From Rhyzopertha dominica (lineage: Eukaryota; Arthropoda; Insecta; Coleoptera; Bostrichidae): a stretch of DNA of 64,000 nt. The position numbers and the translations under genes are program-made. Numbering within the stretch: position 1 is the stretch's first letter; each line of letters begins with the position of its first letter. The notes under the pieces were generated by a model, which made no database searches, was not told the origin of the DNA, and saw only the letters and a list, made by a program, of their open reading frames with translations. The stretch spans positions 9,233,786 to 9,297,785 of the forward strand of contig QCXZ01000041.1 of the NCBI GenBank assembly GCA_025024175.1, written 5' to 3'. Below are positions 13,156 through 24,599 of this stretch, piece after piece.

Positions 13156-13541
13156 AAATGGTTTTGCCTATATACCAGAAGCTTGGTATATAGTAGTATT
13201 CTTTGCTAAAAAAAAATCGAAAGTCCCTGTGCCTTCGCTCTGTAGATTAAATTATGTTGTACGTCACTATCCTTGGCTTTAACTCTTTCTGTTGGTTACA
13301 TTATATATATCCTTTTAATAGCCAAATATCTTTGGGGAAAGAAGAACAAAAGTTACAAAAGTTTTATGTCGTAAGAAAGGAGTATGTTCCTCTCAAATCT
13401 CATGTTTGAGAAATAAATATAAAGATGATGATTTATTCTTATTATTATCTTATTATTTTATAATAACATCCAAATATCCCGGTTCCGCCACATTCAAATT
13501 TCCCGCTCGTTTTGGAGTGAATATGGCGACAATTGGGAGTA

Positions 13542-13579
13542 TATCTATGGACTTTAGTATGGTCTAAAGTCCCTAGATA
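13542..13579. repeat. 16-bp inverted repeat with 6-nt loop
   Basis: Arms 13542-13557 (TATCTATGGACTTTAG) and 13564-13579 pair with a single mismatch around the loop TATGGT. A short segment containing AAAATGGCGGA lies just downstream. It may be the core of a small foldback element. Confidence 0.55.
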
Positions 13580-14079
13580 CATAAAGTACCGCAACTCGCG
13601 TGTCGTTGTGGCGCCAAAATGGCGGACATATGTTAACCTTTTAAAGTTGTTAGAGTTAATCCTAACCTCTTTTTTAACACATCACAAACACTCTACCAAC
13701 TTTAATATGTTCGATATTCCCACACCATCTATTTGTTACTAGGATCACTGTCTAACGGTTTCCAATGTACTATTAACGCATAGATGGCGTTGGTGATGTC
13801 ACATTATCCACTGATGCGTATACGGTTCTAAGTGAAATTTCCATATTTTTAAATGTTTTACATTCCTTCAAGCTTTTGGTGGTGAAGCAAAACAAATACT
13901 AGCTCACTAACGTGCGTTTTCAGAGTAATAAACGGAACGTCAACAACAGCAGCAGACGACAAAATATACGTTTTCCGGATTCTTGTTGACATGCAAGAAG
14001 AACTAGCGTCAAAATTCTTCATCTAGGTACTTTGTCTAAACAAAGTCCTCTGCCTACTTGTAATTAATTAATCCTTTAG

Positions 14080-14625
14080 ATTGACAGGTGGCGAAGCAGA
14101 CAATCTAGTTCTGAGCATCTTGTACTAAATCAATTCCCTCACCTCAACGACCGCATCTTGCAACTTGAAGCAAGGCGTAGCGAGGTTGATTTCGTTGTTT
14201 TCCGTTTGTTTCTGGGAGTGTTTAAAGTTAAAGCGAAGCCAGCTCCGATCCATTGTCTTGCGAGCATCGAGACTGTTCCGAATCGGTTGCGGGCAATGTC
14301 GTTAAGTTCGTTAAACGACCCAAAACCGCTTAGCAAAATCCAGCGCTTCCTGAAAGGGCTAAAATATTTATAAAACTCCCGGGGCTGCTGAATTTTTAAA
14401 ATGCAGCTCTCCTTGCTAATCTGTTGTCGTTCGCCCATTACGACCGAGCGCTGTAAAAGGCGTTTCGGTGAAACTAAGTTTTGGTGGAAAGGAACCTTTT
14501 TTGAGACCTCAATTAAACACTTGGATACCGCCGGAAAGGTCGGAATTTGTCTAAGGGCCAACGATTTGTTAGCGCAGTACTTTCATACACTCTTGCGATG
14601 GAAACTTGGACTGATGTAACTAAGC
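14080..14625. other. CpG-rich, repeat-poor interval
   Basis: Open frames occur at once on both strands here (140 codons minus, 71 and 72 plus). This is the usual effect of fewer AT-rich stops and not evidence for a gene. No splice-flanked exon or domain is seen. It is a candidate conserved non-coding region. Confidence 0.3.
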
Positions 14626-16700
14626 ATTAAAGCATGAAGAACATTATAAAACATTGATCCGTACATAACGTCTTACATTGCGTTTACTTTCACACGGAGA
14701 AAGCCTATGCTCTGAAGAAGAAAGTTGATTCACTTTGAAACAATCATACTTCCTATTGAAAAACTGTGATAGCTAGCGATCTCTCTGTCTGTAATAATAA
14801 AACAATGCGAGGTGCGTTTAAAGTTCTGAAGCTAATTACGCACCAAACATTGTGGAAATAGGTTTTGGAGTTATTAATTTCATTTCTGACATTATTTGCT
14901 TACAAGCTGGTCAGGCTTCCTACATTACCAAGTAATTGATTTTGCAGATTAGAATACATTTTTAGGAACCTTGCAAATTGCAATCTTTAACGAGACCATC
15001 AGAATGCAATCTTGTAAGATTAATAGTAACCTCAATTAATACTGTGAGAACTATTTCTCATCCTTGTTCACGCTGTACCAGAGTGGCTGTGAAACTTAAT
15101 TTTACTCGTAGCACTCAAATGCCTTAATAATAGAGCAATTAGGTAACCTACCAATTTGGAAGCGAATTAAACAGGATTGCAGCTTTGTTAAGTAAAATTA
15201 CTGTATTTGGCGCTAAATAGTGTGAAATGGGTTATACTATAATCACAAAGGGTTTAATTAATTCAATTAGAACAGCAAATAGATTTAGATATTTCCAGTT
15301 GCCTAATAATAGACTACTTAAGAGCATAAAAACATTACATACAGACATTTATATCCCAGTCATACAACTGGAAATTCATGTCTAAAGTTAGCATTCGTCA
15401 GAGAACAAAGAAATACTTATTCACGAAATATTATTTTATATTCTAAGGCATCTACTAAATAAAGCTGTTCTTCAAGTGTGGTGGTGCTAATTAGCTCTAT
15501 TCTGTTTTAAGCTGTAAGCACTATATTCAGTCGAATCCATAATAATGGCAGTGCATCGTTTTCTTCACCTCAGGATAAGAAAGAGGATTTATATAAGTAG
15601 TAACTCTGTTAATTACGAGTACATATTATGAGCAAGCGTATCTTCTTGCATAATAGTGCGCCTTCACGGGGTTAATTATTTAGCAGATTGTTCCCGCTAT
15701 AATTTGCATGCCGAAGTCTAAGATTGTCGAAGGCTTCGCGTAAGCTTCATCGTATCGTATCAGCAACATTTTTTGTGCAGTATTTCCTAGAGTAACTACC
15801 TACTCGTTATTTTTTTGTCAAAATTTAATTTTCTCTTCTATCTTAGACGTGCTGTGTCAGTTCCAAATAAAAGGCGATCTTTCTTACTCTTTAAAATAGG
15901 ACAAAATAAAACTGATAATGCTAGGACGAATATTTCCAGAATGCATAAAAAAGAAGGTTCACACAGTCAACGCCAAATGCCGAGAGTTAAGTACCAGTGA
16001 AACATCCGAGCTATTTTTGTAGCTAACTCATGTTGGTTGGAATCACTTTGAGAAGATGACCAATAAGACTTCACCGAGTGCCACGCAGCGTGATAATTAC
16101 TCCAAGGTAGGGTAGAGAATGTACCTAAACCATCAGTGGAAGGACAAATTTCTGATGAAAAATTCACCACGCTGGAGCTAAAGTCCACATTTGTAGAGTA
16201 ATACTGCAGAGGTCAAGGTAATGGGCGCTCCAGGGCTTGAAAGCATCGGTAGAGAGATTCATATCAAATCTCTCGATTTATTTTTTTGTGCCCACATCGT
16301 GATAAAACAATGAACGATCTCTAGAAAGTTCTGCAGCAAAGGCTGAATACTTTTCGAATATTTGAAATTGCTTTCAGCAGTTGTGATGGGCAGGTGTTGA
16401 TATGAGTACACACCACAGTGCAAGCTTCACTTTTTGTACTATTCATTCCATCTGTGGATCCTAAAGCAAGAAGAGAATGTCATTTCTGTAACTGTGCCAT
16501 TCAATACGTATTTGTCTAGATAAGAAATGTCTTTTTTCTATGTTATTTATCACTAGTTACTTGTTTTCCATGCTTTGTGTACAGATATTTGCACAATTAA
16601 GGAATTGATAGTGATCAACAAATAGTAGCTCAAGATACAAACTACATCCCGCTTCGTGTTGGAAAAACCTAAATATCTGTAGCTGAAAAGAATGTTCACT
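14626..16700. other. AT-rich DNA without recognisable gene
   Basis: No repeat edges, RNA genes or convincing frames were found. The frames at 15815-16000 and 15967-16188 are short and unsupported. Confidence 0.45.
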
Positions 16701-16703
16701 TAT

Positions 16704-16840
16704 AATACCACAAGAGCTTCAAAATTATCGGGTATTTCCCGATAGGTTCGTTGCAAACAAATAAAGTCGTCAAGTTTTTCAGGTTAAAAAATCACGAGCG
16801 CGAGGGAAATGCCAGATAATTTTGAAGCTCGTGTGGTATT
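16704..16840. repeat. Foldback repeat, 26-bp arms
   Basis: Arm 16704-16729 and arm 16815-16840 are reverse complements with one mismatch (core GAGCTTCAAAATTATC). Pairing continues inward through GGTATTTCCC against GGGAAATGCC with a few mismatches. The structure resembles a small foldback transposon or palindromic MITE. Confidence 0.6.
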
Positions 16841-16845
16841 CGGGG

Positions 16846-17060
16846 GATTATTTTTCCGATTTTTCTCCAATTTTCACAATTGAATTCAACCTGTCAGTTT
16901 GACGTGTGGTTAATTTGACTGGATCATGTTTTGTTTTGTATATATAGCAACTACCAGAGAAAATAATCAAAAAATTATCAGTATAATACCATGTAGGTTG
17001 TACCACGTGACGTCGAATGGTGCAATTCTATTGGTCGATATTTGGGTCGGAAAAATAATC
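16846..17060. repeat. Second inverted-repeat pair adjoining the foldback
   Basis: GATTATTTTTCCGA at 16846-16859 is exactly inverted at 17047-17060. It begins 6 bp after the previous foldback ends, so both may belong to one compound element of about 360 bp. Confidence 0.45.
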
Positions 17061-17183
17061 AGCATTATTTTATGGTAAAAGTTAAATCTTATTCCAATCC
17101 ACGTAGTCGTAAATTACAGGGGAAACGGAGCATAGATGGCACTGAGGAAATCGGCCCTCGTATTTTCGTATTCACCAGGCCGT

Positions 17184-17205
17184 CCGTCGCGGTTAAAAGC
17201 GACGG
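17184..17205. repeat. Perfect GC-rich hairpin
   Basis: Arms CCGTCGC and GCGACGG enclose the loop GGTTAAAA. It stands immediately upstream of the ribozyme-like motif at 17213-17289 and may be part of the same element. Confidence 0.5.
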
Positions 17206-17212
17206 TGTGCTT

Positions 17213-17289
17213 GGTTCAATTTGCTCCCTACCCATACCCGATGAGCCCCAACAGGGCGAAACTAGTTGTAGAGTGAGAGTGAATTGACC
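17213..17289 (+). ncRNA. Hammerhead-ribozyme-like motif, type I layout
   Basis: Core elements appear in hammerhead order. CCGATGA (17238-17244) stands where the consensus is CUGANGA. Stem II is GCCC/GGGC (17245-17248 with 17254-17257) around the loop CAACA. GAA follows at 17258-17260, then a very short stem III AC/GT (17261-17262 with 17265-17266). Stem I can form from TAC/GTA (17235-17237 with 17268-17270) and, beyond an internal loop, from GGTTCAATT/AATTGACC (17213-17221 with 17282-17289, one bulge). The single core departure is C where U4 is expected, which would be predicted to reduce or abolish cleavage. Very short stem III hammerheads are known from Penelope-like retroelements. No coding part of such an element is visible beside it. 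Confidence 0.5.
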
Positions 17290-17559
17290 AGGGCAGATGA
17301 CTTATTTACATAATTTTTAACATTAAAAGAAACATTATTAAGAAGGTAATACAGTAACTGACGTCTGGAATTCAAAAATAACCAAACTGTGGTAGGTTAG
17401 ACTTTGTTTGACAGGTTCTCAATGCTATACTATAGCATAATTTTTAAATAATTCTTCATTTAATAACGATACAGCTTTTAAATTGGATTTAAAATGCAAT
17501 GAATCAAGTAGCTTTAAATGTGGACGATGTAAAACTGGGTAAAAGCAGCTCCACCGGTC

Positions 17560-18325
17560 TAATTTGAAAAACATGACAAAGGAAGACATCGTGGCCTCCA
17601 CAATTAATGGAAATCAGCTAATCCAAATGGTTTTCCAATCGAACACCGTCTGGACTAGTTCCAGTGGCCAACATAAAGAGCCTCCTTCTCCCGCAACTGC
17701 AATTAGTGAAAACGAAAGCGCAATTTCCAGCAGGTTCTCGCGGTTCGTGCCGCGTTTTTACCTCCCAAAACGCCGAATCTGCATACACACGATTCGCTTA
17801 AGAACCGCAAGCAGTGAAATTGCATTCCGCATTTACGCCCTGTGTTCGAGATCACGGCTAAGGTCGAGATCCTGGAAACCAGTTGGCATTCCGTGCGTAT
17901 GGCCGGGCCGTCCGGCACACAGCCGTTCGGAGAAAGTTTTCCAACCGAAAGGCGAAACGCGCCGTAAGGTGCTGTTTTTGCCCACATGAGTGCGTTTGGC
18001 GGTCAGGTTCAAGGACAACGCGCGATCCGCTAATTCGAGATGACCGACCGGTTCTTCTGACCTTTGGGAGATGCATGTGGTAAAACTGTCGAGAGGTTCA
18101 AGTGGCCGTGCAAAACGTCCCCGTAAAAGCTCTTGGTATGCAGAAAACGAACGTAAAATGTTAAGCAAATATTTTTTTACTCTTATAGGCAAACAACGCT
18201 TCGGTGGGGTCGTTGGACTGCCACAGGTAAATGGACCTGGTTTGGGAAAGGTTTGTAGTGTTTTAGCTTTGGCACATGCTTTGGTTGAGTTGATTTTGGG
18301 GGTTGATGGTGCAACTCAAGTTTTA
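17560..18325. other. CpG-rich, repeat-poor interval
   Basis: Several overlapping frames exist on both strands (for example 17564-17989 plus, 141 codons; 17833-18192 minus, 119 codons) but none shows a domain, and they shadow one another. CpG looks visibly frequent. It could be conserved non-coding sequence or an unrecognised exon. Confidence 0.3.
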
Positions 18326-18515
18326 TAGGCTCTGGCTTTCATAAGGCTTTCACGGCCGTCGTTGGATTTCATGATGATTTCTTCCGAGCTGTTATGCCGT
18401 GGTCCAAGGTATCCCTCCTTTTCTTCAAACGTTTCACTGCTCTTCGCTGGCAGCATCTTCAGTGATGTTCAGATTTGTTTCAGATTACACCTACCAAACC
18501 TGGACATCACTGAAG
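18326..18515. mobile_element. Foldback repeat with Penelope-type terminal motif, copy 1
   Basis: It is homologous to 57657-57848. Outer parts share TTCTTCCGRGCTGTTATGCC and TTCGCTGGCAG. The minus strand of 18430-18462 reads CTGAAGATGCTGCCAGCG and ends GCAGTGAAACG. From memory this resembles the CTGAAGATG...GCGAAACGT signature of Neptune/Penelope-like elements. CTTCAGTGATGTTC is inverted at its right part as GGACATCACTGAAG. Compared with copy 2, the loop between these arms is in the opposite orientation. Confidence 0.6.
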
Positions 18516-20300
18516 AGAAGCTCTATCTGATTGCTAATTTTGCTAATATTATGCAAGATGTAGGGACGTAGGGAGTATATTTGTTTGCTTGAAGCGGTTA
18601 CGTTACCTCAATTACTATGGATCCAACTAGTGTGAATTAATTTGTTATTAATTTTTCAAGGAATCTTCTCCCACAGGATTATGGAACAAAAAAGGTACCA
18701 TTAGAAGGAAGATAAATCGAGCAACATCCCGTGATGTTTCGTTACCTTTCTGCGCTTATCAGATTATTACATAGAACCAATACCAAAAAAGCTTTTATTG
18801 CTGTTTACAAGATAGAATGCGGTTGTCTTCCATTAAATCACCCATAAAATGGTAGGGTTATCAAAATGACTCGTCGATAAAATCGCGAAATGTAGCTATT
18901 ATTATTATTTCATATGGCGTAGTGTTGAAAGCCTACTACCATGAAGCATCGGCTCATCGCGTCCCCAGAACCTTCTAAGAACCATGGAACTACATCTTTA
19001 ATCCTATAATTCCGATAAACATTAAGATACAATCAACGGGTGGTTCTGAAATCTCATCAAATTTAGCAAATTGTACCCTAAATGGATTTCCGACATATGG
19101 CATCATTTACAATGTCCAGTTACTCTTTTCTAGATGAAACCTGCTTAATTGAAGTAGTTCAGTAACTTTTACTTTACTGCTGATTGATGGACCACTTTAT
19201 AGCATGCAACCACATTCTATCCTGTGAGCCACAATTATAGGTTTCATTTGGTATTGGATTTATGTAATAATCTTATGAGCGCAGAAAGTTAACGAGACAT
19301 AACCATCTAACAATCTTCAATTCTAGCCATATTTAGTTATTTAGCTGCGACAATATTTAGACCACATTTAAAGGGTTAGATGAAGATTTCAGTCGTTCCG
19401 GCGAAAAATGATCACTAGAATTGGATATGGTTTTGCAATATTATTTCTGCCACATCATCATTAAAAGTAATTAAGTATCCAATAAGGGTATCCATAGTTA
19501 AACAACTTATCTAACAAGACGACGTGACAAAGTTAAACAAACACACTGGAAAAATTGGTACAATTACCTCACAATTACTGAATTAACTTTCATTTTCCTG
19601 TTGTTAGTTACTCTGCTGTTTTATTTGATAGAAAGGAAAATCAAAATCACTCCAATTCTAACGAATGCGAATGGTGCACCAAAAAATGTAGCTAGGAGTA
19701 GAGCAGTCTTATCTACGCTAACCATTTCATCCTTTATGTGTAAAATAAAAGTTTAGATGCGACCTAATATACTTGAGAAGTGGCAAGGACCTTAACTCTC
19801 TTAAAACATGTTTTACTTATAAAATAAATATCCGTAATTTTGCACAAATTAGCTGGAATAAACAGCTAAATGTTTCTTTTTCCTTTTGAGCACTATGGTC
19901 TTTTGTGATATACAGATAAGCAAACTCTAAATAGTTCAAAATTTACTTTGTTTATTATTTCTTGACTTGTAAGAGTACTCGAGCAGTCGGGAAACAAGCT
20001 TTTTCGCTTCTTCAGAAAAGGCTCATCTTAAAAAACTGATAGCTTCGAGTGTAGCGTTGCTCATACCAAGCTTTGTAGTTGAATCAGATCCAACTATTGT
20101 GGTGGTAATTGCGATATGGGTTCTCCAAGAACTGCATGCGACTTGACTTTAATATGTGGCATTCCGATTCGTATGTTACCAATGCTCGGATATTGACATG
20201 CGAGTCTTTTCTTGGAGCTTCGGTTTTAATAATAAAATATTTATACTGCGTCCTCAGGCTTAAGTTTGTATTCATATAAGGTTTAGGTACCTTTATATCA
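18516..20300. other. AT-rich DNA without recognisable gene
   Basis: No frame, repeat boundary or RNA gene stands out here. Confidence 0.45.
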
Positions 20301-21330
20301 TTAAAGAACGATATTCATGTCACATGTCAATGCAGGAATTTACATTTTTAATTAAACCAACACAAACTCGTCTACGTTACATCGAGCATTTCACGTTATC
20401 ATCGGATATACAGAAGGGTAATGGACCAAGCAGCCATATATCAAATAAAAGCGCGACAGTCTATCATTTATTTAGCTGTGGCAGGGTATTGGACGGGTCA
20501 CATCCCACATAAGTATGTTCTTTTCGAAACACGTTTTTTCAGCATTCCAATACGGCGGAATAAAACTTTAATACGCGCGGATACGAAACGTGTCAGTTTT
20601 TTTACCGCATCTGCGCAAGGACAATGCCGTCCTCTTGGCTTGTAGTTAATTAAAATAAACAATATACCTAATTTCGCAATACGCACTTTTATGGTTCCGC
20701 TATTCGTTACAAGTATGTTGACGTTCGTGAGCTGTACGGAGTTATTATTTTAATGTTTAAGGTTGGGATAAGCTATTTTGACACTTCCTAAGTGGCTGGA
20801 TAATTGCGCGTGGGTGCGGGATTTAAAAATCGCGAGGCTTCTTGCACAACTCAATTTGGCCACACCAGGAATGAATCATGCTTCACGGGAGGGCGGCATA
20901 GCCTTTCCGCTGTATCTAATGTTCACGTACAGCTTGTCCTCAAATAAAAAGGGAGAAATAGGGCGTAAAATGTCTTCGTGAAAAACATTATCCTTTCTTT
21001 CGCGCAAAAACTAAGCCATAAGTAATCTAAGAAAATCCGTGAATATCACTTACGATCATTAGGCGTAAACATTACCGTGTCTCTGTTTTACAAAAAGGAT
21101 ATGCATGAAAGGAAACTTAGTAAACGTAAAAAGAAACGAATGCAACGCGGTTCATTGTAAAGTCGTAGTGCATCGCAGTGCGCTGTCGAATAACGTTGTA
21201 TCAGTGACGATGCTCGACGGTCGCGCGAACGTATCGTTGTATACAAGAGCTGATGTCTTCAGTGCCATCTATTTATTTATCTATTTAACCTATCGTCGGT
21301 TCGAAGTACTCAATTTTCATCTGACATAAA
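20300..21330. other. CpG-rich, repeat-poor interval
   Basis: Several CpG-dense blocks (about 20400-20640, 20770-20980 and 21105-21310) are separated by AT-rich DNA. The open frames are short and overlap on opposite strands. It is a candidate conserved or regulatory region with no recognised element. Confidence 0.3.
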
Positions 21331-21419
21331 GTTTTTCCTTGTAAAACATACTATTTGTGTTATGGCATCAACCACTTTAGGTTCAATAAAGGTATATCTA
21401 TGTAATATAAAATGAAATT

Positions 21420-22130
21420 GATTGACTGAAACCAGCAGACGGTGACCACTTCTGACGCTTTCGGATATACCACCGGACCGGCTACGTCTATGCTGGGTTC
21501 GAGGGGTGACACGCTTATTGATAGTGGCTCCCCACGTAGCGCATGTTGCGGAAAGCTAAATGTATTGTTTTTCTTTCGCAGATGAGCCGCTGTCTGAAAT
21601 TATCTACTCCACATTGTTTTCTTCTCTCTCGCAATTAGCAATTTTGATTCTTATGCTTATTATTATTGCTTAGATTGCTCTTACGTAATGGTGTTTATTC
21701 TGTTCACTTGCTCGATCTCTACGTGGGATGATGATGGTCTGCAGGATACCTCTAGTCTCCAGGCATTAAGTTTTTCTTTATGGTTGTCCAGATTGTCTGT
21801 GGGTAGGTTTGTTTCTATATATTTCAAGTTTTCGTGATGCTGATTTATTGCGCCTACTGTAACTGTGCAGAGAATGTGTATTTCTTCCTTTGTATTTCGG
21901 TGGTCCCTTCAGTGCATTTATCCTATTGCATTTCCCCTATTGCCATTGTGATCTCTTCCTCCCAGAAGTCTTCTTGTGCGAGATCGTTTAGGATTTAGGA
22001 TTCTGCTTTTCATTGAAATATTTTTTTGTACTTGTTCTTGCACAGTTTCTTTCGAGCTATACTTCTGAATTTCCATACGTTTTATCTAATGTGGTTCACG
22101 GCTTCTTTCATATTTTTTTTGGTATGGTTG
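21420..22130 (-). mobile_element. LINE-like repeat, diverged copy A
   Basis: It shares order and patches of sequence with 23600-24130, for example TTTCGGATATACC against CTCGGACATATCTG, GGGGTGACACG against GGGTAACACC, and GGGATGATGATGGTCTGC against GGGGTGATGCTGCCG. Read on the minus strand, both copies end in a short ATCA-rich tail (GTCAATCAAT here), as for some RTE-type LINEs. Minus-strand frames such as QEDFWEEEITMAIGEM (about 21950-22000) look like degraded protein. The clade is not resolved. Confidence 0.4.
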
Positions 22131-22239
22131 GATAACATTCTCCTTATGTGTCTGATGATCTAGTGTTACAGTGAATTAATGTTGCCCTGTTTGAAATTGT
22201 TTCCTTTGGCTATTTCCCATCTATAAGTGATCTTTTATT

Positions 22240-22870
22240 GAATAAGAATAAAAAAAAGCGAATCACTGCTATACAATCGAACTCTCCGTTTCACAATTTT
22301 CGATATCAAGCAGAGCCCTAACGTCTGAAATATGGCGTTGCCCCGATTCCGTCTGCCCTGCCCCGCGTTCCGCAGCATAAAAAATTCGAGCCATCTAGGA
22401 AATATGATGCGCATCCGTCGCACCCACCTCTTTATTTATAGAATCAAATCTAAAGGCAATTCCGCACACGGCAATGTGCCGTATAACCTGCGCGTTTATG
22501 GCGTTTGCAAACTTAAATTTAATATACCGCACGCCTACGGACACGTGTTTTATTGCTTTTCCCTGTAATGTTCCCCTGAAAAATGACCGTTTTTGCCATC
22601 AGTAATCGGCAAGAGACAAAGCGGGCGCGGGAAATCCTTGAAAACAGAAAATATATATAGCACAATAAGAGGATCTTCTTATATTAAAGGGGTGTCACTG
22701 GCAGCAGAAGAGCGATATTATGTCCTATATGACGATCGTAACTCAAAGCCGTGGTGCCCGAAATGTAATATAAAAGCGACAGTTACAAGAAGTTAGGCGG
22801 CGGCAAAACAATCCCCCAGGGAGGTGGCTTATGTGGTGTTAGTACGCCGACTATTTTTTATCGAGATGCA
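22240..22870. other. CpG-rich, repeat-poor interval
   Basis: It contains CACGTG (about 22540), several TTTATGG/TTTATTG motifs and CpG-dense blocks. The open frames 22235-22423 (minus) and 22332-22568 (plus) overlap and are probably not genes. The motifs resemble bHLH and posterior-Hox binding sites, but at this length they could be chance. Confidence 0.3.
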
Positions 22871-23595
22871 CTTTGTAAAGTGCAGGGGTCGCAGATTTAT
22901 GGTAGCTCCAATAACACAATAAGCTGTGTCTCCTTATAAGGAACCGGCTTCGTATACTGCAGTTCTTCCTGGTCGTCATCTATCCATCAATCGCAACGTT
23001 TTCCAACCACCCTTCTCACATTATCATTATATTATCGAATCCATGAATTATAGTCGAGCATACCACCGTCATAACGTAGAGTACTAGCTTGTAGATTATC
23101 GATGTCTCAGTCACATTAGACGTGAGCACAAAACGGCTACAATCCCAGATGAAAGACTGGCGATGATTTGGATTACACATTGATTAGTGTTGTGTTGTTT
23201 AAAGGAAGGTATTTAGTAATTGTGGCAACCGGAATAGTTAGGCGTATAATTACGTGAAGACATGATTACGTGAGGGATAGAACGGGCAAACGAGAAACGA
23301 ACGTCAGTGATTGCACGGACTTGGAGCGAGATACAGTGACTATACGTGGATAATGTTTATATGTTATAGTGTTGTACAAGGTGAAGGTTGTATAACAAAA
23401 GGGTTGTTCAAGTAGTACGAGAGTGTTAATTGCGGGCACCCCAGTAATCTATTAGAGTATCCTAAAGGTGAGAACTACCTTTATAAAGCCCTTGATTTCC
23501 GTTATATTTTAATGAAGTAGCAATCGCAACGGGCAAACGCAGATCTGATTTTTCAAAATAGACCCAGGAATTGTGTATCTGCTTGCATTACTATG
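22871..23595. other. Unassigned sequence upstream of repeat copy B
   Basis: No frame or repeat edge is recognised. The G-rich purine tract around 23260-23470 resembles an untranslated retroelement leader but has no supporting terminus. Confidence 0.3.
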
Positions 23596-23599
23596 AGTA

Positions 23600-24130
23600 G
23601 TTGATTAACTAACTAGTTGATTGACACCAGCGTACGGTAGGCATTTCTGCCGCTCTCGGACATATCTGTGGGTGACTACGTCATCCTTGTGTTGGCAGGG
23701 TAACACCCATGTTGCTAGTGGTGTCCCACATAGCCTTATTTACTGCTTTCTTGTTTTTCACAACTCGCAGTTCTGATTTTGGAGGCGCCTATTCCGTTCG
23801 CTTTCTCGTCCTTTAGATGGGGTGATGCTGCCGTACTGGGCATTTCTGATCTATTAGGTATTCTGTACGCCTGACCAGTTCTTCTTTGAATAGGTTTGAT
23901 ACCATATCTTCCTAGACTTCTTGTGATACTGATTCCTTAGCTTCTTTAAACTCTGCAGAAAATGTTTATTTATTCTTTTGTACCCATCCTGCTCCAGTGT
24001 TCTCATTCGGTTGAAAGGTTATTATGGCTGCCCTTCCATATGAAATGTTACTGTTCTTTGTTGTAGTATTTCTGCTGCCATCTTGTGCGAGGCCCTTTGG
24101 GAAGTCTGAATTCTGTTAGGCCTTTTTGTT
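23600..24130 (-). mobile_element. LINE-like repeat, diverged copy B
   Basis: It is the parallel partner of 21420-22130, about 2.17 kb further on and in the same orientation. The minus-strand 3' end reads GTGTCAATCAACTAGTTAG. Pieces of minus-strand protein such as SNLFKEELVRRTEYLIDQ (about 23835-23890) alternate with stops. The two copies are diverged enough to suggest separate old insertions rather than a recent duplication. Confidence 0.4.
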
Positions 24131-24599
24131 TCGCAGTTTTGTTTAACATTTATCTTGTAAGGTTTTTTGTTCCTGTTGTGTAATATTCTTCACGTAGGCA
24201 TAAGTTGTGAATTAGTGCGCCTAGAATACAGCTTCCGCCCCTTCGGTTTTCTGTACATCAGTTGTGTGAGCATTTGCCTACAACGTTTGATGCGTTTTCC
24301 TTTCTGTCAATGCTCCTGAATGTTTTAGGAATTTACTAATGTTTCATTAGTTAAGTGATTTACTGTCGCGCTTTAACTGGTGAAAAAATATATGTATCTG
24401 GTTTTAAAGTTTGCCTTAGGTTTACTGTGTTAATTTTATAGAATACCGATGTTTCTTTTAGAGGAAGTATAATGTATTGATAATCATGCTTATACAATTA
24501 TTATGTTGTCAACAATTTCGTTTCCGAATTATCTCTTCCTGCGTCGTGCTTGCTATGATCCTTATCGTCGGTTGAGGATGCTTTCACCCCTGTTCAAAC

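Noticed and set aside
14139..14561. 140-codon minus-strand frame
   Set aside because: Open frames occur on the opposite strand over the same bases. There is no domain, splice context or repeat in the peptide, and the CpG-rich composition explains the lack of stops.
17564..18192. Long overlapping frames on both strands
   Set aside because: They shadow one another in a CpG-rich block, and none has a recognisable motif.
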